Assembly (NCBI GenBank): GCA_937907415.1
Contig: CALCHY010000022.1
Span: forward strand, 1-14,651
Reading direction: 5' to 3'
Source of the DNA: an uncultured Trueperaceae bacterium
GTDB lineage: Bacteria; Deinococcota; Deinococci; Deinococcales; Trueperaceae
Length of the DNA: 14,651 nt
Of the stretch, positions 1-5,206 are shown piece by piece; positions within the stretch are counted from its first letter, which is position 1; each line of letters opens with the position of its first letter. The notes under the pieces are model-generated. The model had not been told where the DNA came from, did no database searches, and saw only the letters and a list, made by a program, of their open reading frames with translations. The position numbers and the translations under genes were made by a program.

Positions 1-72
1 TCGTTGTGCTCTGCCGCCGTTTGAGACGCTCCCTCCTACGGGCGCCACATGATAACGAGGGCTATCAGTCGG

Positions 73-88
73 TGAAGCGTACTGGGTT
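73..88 (+). repeat. Left terminal inverted repeat of the IS3 element
   Basis: TGAAGCGTACTGGGTT, the exact reverse complement of 1388-1403. Looser similarity continues for another 15-18 nt (left CGGTAGCGACTCTTTTCTC, right TCGTAGAGGGTCTTCTC when reverse complemented). Confidence 0.92.
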
Positions 89-129
89 CGGTAGCGACTC
101 TTTTCTCCCCCGATTGGAGAGAATGGGTC

Positions 130-450
130 ATGGCAAGCAAGTACGATCCCGAGACGCGAGAACGAGTAATCAGGCTCTTCAAGGAGCGCCGCAGCGAGGC
201 GCCCGAGGAGTCAGCTACGGCTTCGTTCCGGCGCGTTCATGAGTTGGTAGGCATCCCCATCGACACCATGCGCGGCTGGGTGAGGCGCGCCGAGGTCGAC
301 GCCGGCGAGCGGCCGGGCGTGACGAGCAGCGAGCACGAGGAGCTGAAGCGCCTGCGGCGCGAGAACGCCGAGCTGAAGCGCGCTAACGAGATCCTCAAGA
401 CGGCTTCGGCGTTTTTCGCCGCCGCGGAGCTCGACCGCAAACTGAAGTAG
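130..450 (+). CDS. IS3-family transposase OrfA (DNA-binding subunit)
   Basis: This 106-residue protein is the N-terminal helix-turn-helix part of the IS3 transposase and would bind the element's terminal repeats. Residues 1-55 form the HTH_Tnp_1-type domain (start MASKYDPETRERVIRLF, then the G-I-P-x-x-T-x-R-x-W turn near residues 41-50). Residues 70-95 form a heptad-like leucine zipper (EELKRLRRENAELKRANEIL), typical of OrfA oligomerisation. The closing ILKTASAFFAAAELDR is the classic family C-terminus. ATG at 130 is supported by GGAG at 117-120. The stop TAG (448-450) overlaps the GTG of orfB by one base. A fused OrfAB transposase could form by -1 frameshifting near the T5 run at 412-416. 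Confidence 0.93.
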   Translation: MASKYDPETRERVIRLFKERRSEAPEESATASFRRVHELVGIPIDTMRGWVRRAEVDAGERPGVTSSEHEELKRLRRENAELKRANEILKTASAFFAAAELDRKLK

Positions 451-452
451 TG
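409..452 (+). other. Candidate -1 ribosomal frameshift and coupling region between orfA and orfB
   Basis: In the orfA frame the codons read GCG TTT TTC GCC. The run GTTTTTC (411-417) permits A-site slippage from TTC to TTT. The orfB frame is open upstream of its GTG through this run, so a -1 shift here would give an uninterrupted OrfAB fusion. The orfA stop and orfB GTG also overlap (TAGTG, 448-452), so termination-reinitiation is an alternative. The heptamer is not an ideal X XXY YYZ, and no downstream stimulatory structure was established. Confidence 0.45.
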
Positions 453-1370
453 GTTGCCTACATCGATGCTTTCAAGCATCAGTTCGGGGTCGAGCCGATT
501 TGCCGTGTCCTACGGGACCACGATTACCAGATCGCCCCCAGCACCTACTACGCCTTCAAGAAGAGGCCGCTATCAGCCAGGGCCATGTCCGATCAGCGCC
601 TGCTGGTCGAAGTCAGGGGCGTGTTCTACGCCAACTACGAGTGCTACGGCATCCGGAAGGTATGGCAGGAACTGAAGCACAGGCGGGTGGCTGCTGGCCG
701 CGACCAGGTGGCGCGCATCATGCGCCTAGCCGGCCTCCGGGGCGCTACGCGCCGCAAGCGCGTGCGCACCACCTACCCGGAGGTAGGCGCTACGCGCGCG
801 CCTGACCTGGTGCAGCGCAACTGGAGCCTGGAGGCGCCCGACACGGTGTGGGTGTCGGACTTCACCTACGTTGCTAGCCGCGAGGGCACGGTCTACGTCT
901 CGTTCCTGCAGGACGTGTTCTCCCGGCGCATCCTGGGCTTCACGGTAGCCACCAGCATGGGCGCGCAGCTCGTTACCAAGGCGCTGGACCAGGCCATCAG
1001 CGTCAGGAAGCGCACCAACCCGAGCTTCACCGGGCAGGGCGTCATAGTTCACAGCGATGCCGGCAGTCAATACACCAGCTTGGCCTTCAGCCAGAAGCTC
1101 CTCGATCACGGCATGGCCGGCAGCATCGGTAGGGTCGGCACCGCCTACGACAACGCGCTAATCGAGAGCACCATCGGGCTCTACAAGGCGGAGCTCATCC
1201 GCCCCGGCGGCCGGGCGTGGACCTCCCGGCAGGAGATCGAGACCGCCACCACGGCGTGGGTGGCGTGGTTCAACGAACGCCGCCTGCATTCGAAGCTCGG
1301 TTACCTCAGCCCCGTGAAGTACGAGGCTGCTTACAATCAGAACCTGGACCTGCCGAGGCAGGCCGCGTGA
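450..1370 (+). CDS. IS3-family transposase OrfB (DDE integrase catalytic subunit)
   Basis: This 306-residue rve-type catalytic domain is usually made as the C-terminal part of an OrfAB fusion and carries out strand cleavage and transfer at the IS ends. An HTH_21-like region lies at about residues 45-100 (the YGIRKVWQEL segment). The RNase H-fold core follows, with the acidic triad D137 in WVSDFTYV, D203 in VIVHSDAGSQYTS and E239 in YDNALIESTIGLYK. The D203-E239 spacing is 35 residues, as in IS3. The C-terminal W-F-N-E-R-R-L-H and L-G-Y-L-S-P motifs are also typical. Length is normal and no disabling mutation is visible. The GTG start at 450 has no good Shine-Dalgarno, consistent with coupling or frameshifting. 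Confidence 0.94.
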   Translation: MVAYIDAFKHQFGVEPICRVLRDHDYQIAPSTYYAFKKRPLSARAMSDQRLLVEVRGVFYANYECYGIRKVWQELKHRRVAAGRDQVARIMRLAGLRGATRRKRVRTTYPEVGATRAPDLVQRNWSLEAPDTVWVSDFTYVASREGTVYVSFLQDVFSRRILGFTVATSMGAQLVTKALDQAISVRKRTNPSFTGQGVIVHSDAGSQYTSLAFSQKLLDHGMAGSIGRVGTAYDNALIESTIGLYKAELIRPGGRAWTSRQEIETATTAWVAWFNERRLHSKLGYLSPVKYEAAYNQNLDLPRQAA

Positions 1371-1387
1371 GAGAAGACCCTCTACGA

Positions 1388-1403
1388 AACCCAGTACGCT
1401 TCA
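1388..1403 (-). repeat. Right terminal inverted repeat of the IS3 element
   Basis: AACCCAGTACGCTTCA, a perfect complement of the left end. It begins 18 nt after the orfB stop codon, a normal short distance for IS3 elements. The next base, 1404, is already in the integrase-like frame. Confidence 0.92.
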
Positions 1404-1919
1404 GCCTGGATCCAGGTCGAGCGGAAACTCAGCCTGCTACCAGGCGGACAGTTTCGGTTCGATCCGCCGAAAACCAAGGGCAGCAAGCGTCCCGTGCCGC
1501 TATCACCTCGCGTCCGGTCGGTGCTCGTGAACCACATGAAGCGCCAAACTGAGCTTCGCGCCTACGACAAGGACCTCGACCTTGTGTTCGGTGACCTCGA
1601 CGGGCGGCCAGCGGATAGCCGAAATATCCTCAGGCGTCACGTCAAGCCGATAGCCAAGAAGGCCGGGATCAAACGTAGCGTCACCCTCTACGGTTTGAGG
1701 CACACGTTCATGACGATTGCGACGAACGACACGGGGTCAGCGAAGCTGACGAGTGAGGTTTTGGGTCACCAGGACGTATCCTTTTCCCAGAATACGTACC
1801 AGGACCCGCAGCAAGAGGATCTCCGTCGTACCGCCATCGCGATGGATGCTTACATCCCTGACGAGGATGTAACTGACGAGGACGTCCCCGACGCCGACGA
1901 AACGCAGGCCGCCGACTAG
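1404..1919 (+). pseudogene. C-terminal fragment of a tyrosine-family site-specific integrase
   Basis: The frame starting directly at the IS edge gives 171 residues that match the catalytic half of phage/ICE-type integrases. A WIQVERKLSLLPGGQF strand comes first, then the beta-hairpin with PKTKGSKRPVPL (likely catalytic Lys). Next are the box II variant LYGLRHTFM (Y-x-x-R-H where H-x-x-R is usual), the LGHQDVSF motif and the nucleophile Tyr in NTYQDP. The C-terminus ends in an acidic tail (DEDVTDEDVPDAD). The SAM-like N-terminal domain and the box I arginine are missing, and nothing like them is visible in 1-72, the other side of the IS. It should not be catalytically competent alone. An internal ATG/CTG start around 1494-1530 would give only a shorter piece. 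It is probably the remnant of an integrated element. Confidence 0.85.
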
Positions 1920-1934
1920 GGCGTTTCCGGCAAG

Positions 1935-1939
1935 TGTTG
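1935..1939. repeat. Candidate target-site duplication, left copy (TGTTG)
   Basis: TGTTG lies immediately before the left end of the IS1634-like element if its end is ATGAGGTTTCC. The same five bases follow the right end at 3954-3958. Five to six bp duplications are expected for this family. The match is short, so it is only moderately convincing. Confidence 0.5.
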
Positions 1940-1942
1940 ATG

Positions 1943-1981
1943 AGGTTTCCGCGCCCGACTACTCGGGCTGGCGTTCGACAG
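1943..1981 (+). repeat. Left terminal inverted repeat of the IS1634-like element, with internal insertion
   Basis: AGGTTTCCGCGCCCGACT (1943-1960), then ACTCGGGCT (1961-1969, absent from the right end), then GGCGTTCGACAG (1970-1981). The extra bases create GCCCGA-CTAC-TCGGGC, a 6-bp perfect stem with a 4-nt loop. Confidence 0.88.
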
Positions 1982-2068
1982 CGAATGGGCACAACTGAGT
2001 GATCCGGTGGACGGTGTTGCGTGAGGGGCGCGGTTCGTGGGCGGGTATGGCATGGTCGGCGCGGTATG

Positions 2069-2082
2069 CTGTAGGCACAACA
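2069..2082 (+). repeat. Subterminal direct repeat, copy 1 (CTGTAGGCACAACA)
   Basis: Lies upstream of the transposase gene inside the IS and matches 3839-3852, just downstream of the gene, at 13 of 14 positions in direct orientation. It could be a subterminal transposase-binding site or a duplication scar. The role is unknown. Confidence 0.6.
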
Positions 2083-2098
2083 ATCTGTGGATAAGCTC

Positions 2099-2127
2099 TT
2101 GTGGGTCGCGCTCGGGCTTGGTATCAT
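2099..2127 (+). promoter_or_regulatory. Candidate promoter of the IS1634-like transposase, leaderless type
   Basis: TTGTGG (2099-2104), a 17-nt spacer and TATCAT (2122-2127) make a reasonable -35/-10 pair. The GTG start at 2137 is 9 nt beyond the -10 box, so transcription would begin at or next to the start codon. No Shine-Dalgarno is needed, and none is seen. Confidence 0.55.
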
Positions 2128-2136
2128 GTGGGCACT

Positions 2137-3834
2137 GTGTACATCCGGACGACGAGGTCGCGTGGCATCGAGTACCTGCAGTTGGCGCATAACGAGCGCG
2201 ACGAGTCTGGCCGGGTGCAGGCCAAGATCCTGCATAACTTCGGACGCAAGGACAGCCTCGACACCGAGGCGCTGAAGCGCCTGATCAACAGCATGGCGCG
2301 CTTCCTGGAGCCTGACGAGGCCGCTAGCGTCCGGGAGGGTTTGGGGCTGGAGACGCCCTTCGAGTTCCTCGGCGCCAAGGAGTTGGGCGGCGCGCATCTG
2401 CTGGACGGCTTGTGGCAGCGGCTCGGCATCGCCGGCGTGCTGAAGAAGTTGTCCGGTGAGCGGGAGTTCGGGGTCGACGTGGAGCGCCTGCTGTTCGCGT
2501 TGGTGGCGCAGCGCGCGTTATCTCCGGGCAGCAAGCTGGCCGCGGAAGCGTGGATCAACGACGTGGCTTACGTCGAGGGCTTGGCCGAGGTGGAGGTGCA
2601 GCAGCTCTACCGCGCCATGGATTTCTTGCTTCAGGCGCATGACGACATCCAACGCGAGGTGTTCTGGAGCGTCAAGAACCTCTTCAACCTGGAGGTCGAC
2701 CTGATCTTCGTGGACACCACCAGCACCTACTTCGAGATCGAAGGTGAAGACCACGGTGAGGACGCCGGCGCCGAGGAGGGCGGCAACGACGGTGCTGTCG
2801 AGCCCGGCTTGCGTAAGCGTGGTTACAGCAAGGACGGTCGCGCTGATCTGGCGCAGGCGGTGCTCGGTTTCGCCGTGACCAGAGACGGCATCCCGGTTCG
2901 TTGCTGGGTGTGGCCCGGCAACACGGTGGACGTTTCGGTAGTGGCCGAGGTGAAGCGCGACCTGAACGACTGGAAGCTCGGCAGGGTCATCATGGTGATG
3001 GACACCGGCTTCAACAGCGCCGAGAACCGCCGCGCTTTGCAGGGCGCCGGGGATGCTTACATCATGGGCGAGAAGATGCGGCTGGGTAAGGACGGCAAAC
3101 TGCCCGAGGCGCTGACCCGAGCCGGGCGTTACAAGACGCTGCACAACGGCCTGAGGGTCAAGGAAGTCACCACCAACAAGGGCAGCGTGACCAGCCGCCG
3201 CTTCGTGGTGGTGCACAACCCCGAGCAGGCCGAGCGCGACGCGGGCAAACGAGCCGACATCATCGCCGAGGCGGAGCGGCGCCTGGCCGCCCTGGGCGAC
3301 CTGAGCGGCAAGACGCATACCAAGGCGGTGTGCGACCTTAGGGCGCACAAGGTGTTCGGGCGCTACCTGAGAGAGCAGAAGAACGGCCGCTTGCTCATCG
3401 ACAAGGCGAAGGTGGCCGCCGAGGCGAAGCTGGACGGGAAGTACCTGATCAGCACCAGCGACGATCACCTCAGCACTGAGGACGTGGTGCTTGGTTACAA
3501 GCAACTGCACGAGATCGAGCGGGTCAACCGCGACCTGAAGCACACGGTGGACGTAAGGCCCGTGTACCACCGGCGCGGCGACCGCAGCAAGGCACACGTT
3601 CTCTTGTGCTGGCTGGCGCTCCTGCTCATCAGGATCGCCGAGAACGAATCGGGTGAAACCTGGCATCAGCTCAAGCAGGTTTTCCGGCCATTGTTGGTGG
3701 GCTATCACGCCACCCAGCACGGCAACATCGCCCAAACCAACAAACTCACCAGCGAGCAGAAACGCGTGCTGGACGCGGTTAACGTCAAGCCCCCGAAGCG
3801 TTACCTCGAGGTACCCAGCCCCCAGAAGGCCTGA
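2137..3834 (+). CDS. IS1634/IS4-like DDE transposase
   Basis: This 565-residue transposase cuts and joins the ends of its own element. GTG 2137 is chosen because the product then begins MYIRTTRSRGIEYLQLAHN, the usual start of this family, and because TATCAT lies just upstream; an in-frame GTG at 2101 would add 12 unrelated residues. The N-terminal part contains LHNFGRKD. The catalytic domain has D193 in DLIFVDTTSTYF, D289 in VIMVMDTGFN and E461 in HEIERVNRDLK, followed by RPVYHR and a hydrophobic C-terminal segment (HVLLCWLALLLIRIAE). The acidic insert at about residues 201-225 is typical of this group. The frame is intact. The complementary strand also has a long open frame, which I regard as a shadow. 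Confidence 0.92.
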   Translation: MYIRTTRSRGIEYLQLAHNERDESGRVQAKILHNFGRKDSLDTEALKRLINSMARFLEPDEAASVREGLGLETPFEFLGAKELGGAHLLDGLWQRLGIAGVLKKLSGEREFGVDVERLLFALVAQRALSPGSKLAAEAWINDVAYVEGLAEVEVQQLYRAMDFLLQAHDDIQREVFWSVKNLFNLEVDLIFVDTTSTYFEIEGEDHGEDAGAEEGGNDGAVEPGLRKRGYSKDGRADLAQAVLGFAVTRDGIPVRCWVWPGNTVDVSVVAEVKRDLNDWKLGRVIMVMDTGFNSAENRRALQGAGDAYIMGEKMRLGKDGKLPEALTRAGRYKTLHNGLRVKEVTTNKGSVTSRRFVVVHNPEQAERDAGKRADIIAEAERRLAALGDLSGKTHTKAVCDLRAHKVFGRYLREQKNGRLLIDKAKVAAEAKLDGKYLISTSDDHLSTEDVVLGYKQLHEIERVNRDLKHTVDVRPVYHRRGDRSKAHVLLCWLALLLIRIAENESGETWHQLKQVFRPLLVGYHATQHGNIAQTNKLTSEQKRVLDAVNVKPPKRYLEVPSPQKA

Positions 3835-3838
3835 AATC

Positions 3839-3852
3839 CTGTAGTCACAACA
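3839..3852 (+). repeat. Subterminal direct repeat, copy 2 (CTGTAGTCACAACA)
   Basis: Second copy of the 14-bp direct repeat that brackets the transposase gene. It differs from copy 1 by one base and starts five bases after the stop codon. Confidence 0.6.
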
Positions 3853-3921
3853 CGCCTCACGCCATCAAGCCCAGGAACACCGGCTGGGACGGCGCAATCA
3901 TGCCGATTCAGTGCCTACCCA

Positions 3922-3951
3922 CTGTCGAACGCCAGTCGGGCGCGGAAACCT
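3922..3951 (-). repeat. Right terminal inverted repeat of the IS1634-like element
   Basis: CTGTCGAACGCC (3922-3933) plus AGTCGGGCGCGGAAACCT (3934-3951) is the reverse complement of the two conserved blocks of the left end, here contiguous. Confidence 0.88.
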
Positions 3952-3953
3952 AT

Positions 3954-3958
3954 TGTTG
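3954..3958. repeat. Candidate target-site duplication, right copy (TGTTG)
   Basis: Matches 1935-1939 on the other side of the IS1634-like element. Confidence 0.5.
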
Positions 3959-3981
3959 GCACGAGCATGGGACGGGAGTTT

Positions 3982-4293
3982 CTATTCAGGTCGCCTAAAC
4001 AGGACGCACCGAAGGGTCTCAGTTAAGTTCAAGAACTCGTTTACAAGCCGCATCTCGTCCTCGGTGCATCCCAGGAGAAGCTTCAACTCTGCGTCGCGCT
4101 TCAGAAGATCCACGGTGCAAGCGATTGCCATCACGGCCGTATCCCCACGGCTTCCGAGCCAAACATCGATTAGGGAACCGTCGCCTGTGGTGGTGCCTTG
4201 CAAGTACCCGTAGTCGAGGGGGTAGACCATTTCCGGGTGTCGTGGATGACGCATGCCCCTCGGGCGATCGACGGTGACCGCGTGGCTGCTCAC
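3982..4293 (-). CDS. Inorganic pyrophosphatase-like small protein, start uncertain
   Basis: The 103-residue product resembles short family-I-like inorganic pyrophosphatase proteins. VTVDRPRG-x-RHPRHPEMVYPLDYGYLQGTTTGDGSLIDVWLG carries the family's Y-P-x-D-Y-G-Y-L segment and the acidic D-x-x-x-D pattern for metal binding. VDLLKRDAELKLLLGCTEDE and the RRPE end complete it. It may hydrolyse pyrophosphate or a related substrate, but that is an inference. The GTG at 4293 has no Shine-Dalgarno. Family-like sequence continues upstream in the same frame (LDFWDACDALVSSH, to about 4330), where the only candidate starts are non-standard (CTG 4344). An ATG at 4348 with a nearby AGG is in another frame, so the gene may carry an N-terminal frameshift. 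The IS1634-like element ends 28 nt beyond the stop codon. Confidence 0.7.
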   Translation of the reverse strand: MSSHAVTVDRPRGMRHPRHPEMVYPLDYGYLQGTTTGDGSLIDVWLGSRGDTAVMAIACTVDLLKRDAELKLLLGCTEDEMRLVNEFLNLTETLRCVLFRRPE

Positions 4294-4365
4294 GAGCGCG
4301 TCGCACGCATCCCAGAAGTCGAGATCGGAGATTTTCTTTTGCAGCCATCCTACGGCTCGCCTTCA

Positions 4366-4592
4366 AGGTTCAGGCAGGGGTGGAGGAGGGATACAAACCA
4401 CGGCCCGTCAGCGGGCGAGACAGGGGCAGACAGTCCGCGCCTCGTTTAGCGTCGAGGTGGCGGGCCTGCGCGCCGGTCAGCTTCGAGGAACGCACGGTTC
4501 GACGCGTAGCCAATTACCAGAAGCAAATGGTTGGCATCATGAGAAATCTCGACCGCGTTTCCCGATTGCATCGCCTGGCACGCCGGGACGCC
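4366..4592. other. Stretch without a convincing gene between the pyrophosphatase-like gene and the tRNA
   Basis: Several overlapping open frames exist on both strands, but none has good codon bias, recognisable motifs or a convincing start. A short hairpin (GCCCG-TCAG-CGGGC, 4403-4416) is the only local structure noticed. The stretch should contain the promoter of the minus-strand pyrophosphatase-like gene, which I could not identify. It may be decayed mobile-element sequence, judging from the neighbouring integrase remnant and tRNA. Confidence 0.4.
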
Positions 4593-4614
4593 TTTGGGAC
4601 AGTATTTGGGACAG
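4593..4614. repeat. Tandem direct repeat TTTGGGACAG x2
   Basis: TTTGGGACAG occurs at 4593-4602 and 4605-4614, separated by TA, giving a 12-bp period. It sits just downstream (minus sense) of the tRNA-Pro terminator hairpin. A short repeat beside a tRNA 3' end could be an integrase arm-site remnant, but this is speculative. Confidence 0.6.
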
Positions 4615-4619
4615 AAAGA

Positions 4620-4654
4620 GGAATCCCGCGCCGAAGTGCTCAGCGCGGGATTCC
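4620..4654 (-). terminator. Probable factor-independent terminator of tRNA-Pro
   Basis: A perfect 12-bp stem (GGAATCCCGCGC at 4620-4631, GCGCGGGATTCC at 4643-4654) has an 11-nt loop. Read on the minus strand it is followed by TCTTTCTGT, a pyrimidine/T-rich tail, and it lies 31 nt downstream of the tRNA 3' end. Confidence 0.72.
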
Positions 4655-4685
4655 CATCGTACACGTCCTGGACGTGATTTATGCA

Positions 4686-4762
4686 TGGTCGGGGTGGCCA
4701 GATTTGAACTGACGACCACTTGACCCCCAGTCAAGTGCGCTACCAGGCTGCGCTACACCCCG
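4686..4762 (-). tRNA. tRNA-Pro (anticodon GGG), CCA encoded
   Basis: The minus strand folds into a full cloverleaf of 77 nt including CCA. The acceptor stem is CGGGGTG/CACCCCG. The D-arm contains GCGCAGCCTGGTAGCGC. The anticodon stem CTTGA/TCAAG encloses the loop CTGGGGG, with anticodon GGG. The T-arm is GTCAG-TTCAAAT-CTGGC, followed by discriminator A and CCA. It reads proline codon CCC. Its 3' end points toward the integrase fragment and IS cluster, the usual side for tRNA-targeted integration. A promoter (4839-4868) and a terminator (4620-4654) flank it, so it looks monocistronic. Confidence 0.95.
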
Positions 4763-4769
4763 GGGTGTA
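4754..4769. repeat. Perfect 16-bp palindrome across the tRNA-Pro 5' end
   Basis: TACACCCCGGGGTGTA. Half lies in the tRNA acceptor stem and half in the 5' leader, centred on the expected RNase P cleavage site. In the precursor, the leader half could pair with the acceptor 5' strand. It may be chance. Confidence 0.7.
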
Positions 4770-4815
4770 CGTGGCGGCGGCTGGGTGAGGCTCGTTGGGG
4801 CCGCCGGCGCACGGG

Positions 4816-4836
4816 GTCCTTTGCAGGACGCAAAGG
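4816..4836. other. Overlapping alternative hairpins upstream of tRNA-Pro
   Basis: CCTTTGC-AGGAC-GCAAAGG (4818-4836) forms a 7-bp stem. The overlapping GTCCT-TTGC-AGGAC (4816-4829) forms a 5-bp stem, and the two exclude each other. They lie around the predicted transcription start and leader of the minus-strand tRNA transcript. No function can be assigned. Confidence 0.4.
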
Positions 4837-4838
4837 CA

Positions 4839-4868
4839 AGTCTACGTTTGGGCGGCCGCGGCCGTCAA
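4839..4868 (-). promoter_or_regulatory. Candidate sigma-70-type promoter of tRNA-Pro
   Basis: On the minus strand TTGACG (4868-4863) and TAGACT (4844-4839) are separated by 18 nt, close to TTGACA/TATAAT. The start site would be near 4832, leaving a leader of about 70 nt before the mature tRNA 5' end at 4762. This is one of the best promoter matches in the window. Confidence 0.65.
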
Positions 4869-5047
4869 GGATTCGTAGGGGTTGGTTCTTCGTCGATCTT
4901 GGTGGAGTTACCGGGTTGCTGCTTGAGCTCATGTGCTGGTGGTGCCTTTGGTGGCGGGATTCGTGCCGGTGAGGCCGGCTCTGGGTCGTTCGTCGAGGCC
5001 GGGGAGTCGTTGTGGGTGGAAGCGTTAACGCCCCGGAGCTCAGTCAG

Positions 5048-5206
5048 ATGATCCACGGCAACGTCGCTACCATAACCACGACGTTCAGGAACGGCGTCGA
5101 GGCTAGCGGCTACAAATCCCTCATCCCTCCGCTCATCTACATCGTGATCTCCTACTTCGTCCTGCGCATGCTTGGCGACCTGATGCTCAATGCCCCCTCG
5201 GGGTGA
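5048..5206 (+). CDS. Small single-span membrane protein, unknown function
   Basis: The 52-residue product has a polar N-terminus (about residues 1-23) and one hydrophobic segment (about 25-48; SLIPPLIYIVISYFVLRM), which predicts a single transmembrane helix. ATG 5048 is preceded by GGAG at 5035-5038 with 9-nt spacing; an upstream in-frame GTG at 5012 is less well placed. Its TGA overlaps the GTG of the next open frame (GTGA, 5203-5206), the usual sign of translational coupling. Third codon positions are mostly G or C, as in real genes here. I do not recognise a family. Coding is likely but not certain. Confidence 0.5.
   Translation: MIHGNVATITTTFRNGVEASGYKSLIPPLIYIVISYFVLRMLGDLMLNAPSG

Larger units (their letters stand above)
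73..1403 (+). mobile_element. IS3-family insertion sequence, complete, 1331 bp
   Basis: The element is bounded by 16-bp perfect inverted repeats (73-88 and 1388-1403) that start with TG and end with CA, as is usual for IS3. Weaker matching continues inward to about position 107 on the left. It encodes two overlapping frames, orfA and orfB, with orfB in the -1 frame relative to orfA, which is the standard IS3 layout. Both frames are intact and the catalytic DDE residues are present, so it may still be mobile. No matching 3-5 bp target duplication flanks it (left flank ends tcgg, right flank begins gcct). The right end directly touches a truncated integrase. I cannot assign the IS3 subgroup with certainty. 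Confidence 0.93.
1940..3953 (+). mobile_element. IS1634/IS4-like insertion sequence, about 2014 bp
   Basis: A single 565-residue DDE transposase is flanked by long imperfect inverted repeats (1943-1981 against 3922-3951). Within them AGGTTTCCGCGCCCGACT and GGCGTTCGACAG are perfectly conserved. The left copy has an extra 9 nt between these blocks. Taking the outer bases ATG (left) and AT (right) as part of the ends leaves TGTTG on both sides as a plausible 5-bp target duplication. It inserted just downstream of the integrase fragment, in the short space before the pyrophosphatase-like gene. The transposase frame is intact, so the element may be active. Confidence 0.85.

Noticed and set aside
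1..72. Possible N-terminal integrase remnant left of the IS3 element
   Set aside because: No frame resembles integrase box I or the preceding helices, and two of the three plus frames contain stops.
2518..3735. Long open frame (405 codons) on the minus strand opposite the transposase
   Set aside because: It lies wholly antisense to a well-supported transposase in high-GC sequence, where such shadows are common. Its product has no recognisable motif.
4380..4712. 110-codon plus-strand frame that might be an integrase tail next to the tRNA
   Set aside because: It has no Tyr-recombinase motifs (no LGH or catalytic Tyr context), runs into the tRNA, and its composition is Arg-rich like a shadow frame.
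4253..4723. 156-codon plus-strand frame ending in ARFELTTT
   Set aside because: Its end is simply translation of the reverse strand of tRNA-Pro, a familiar artefact. The rest has no motif.
4785..5056. Overlapping 88-codon (+) and 63-codon (-) frames between tRNA-Pro and the small membrane gene
   Set aside because: Both are low-complexity (Gly/Ser-rich or Pro/Ser/Thr-rich) with mixed codon bias and no family resemblance. The minus frame also overlaps the tRNA promoter region.
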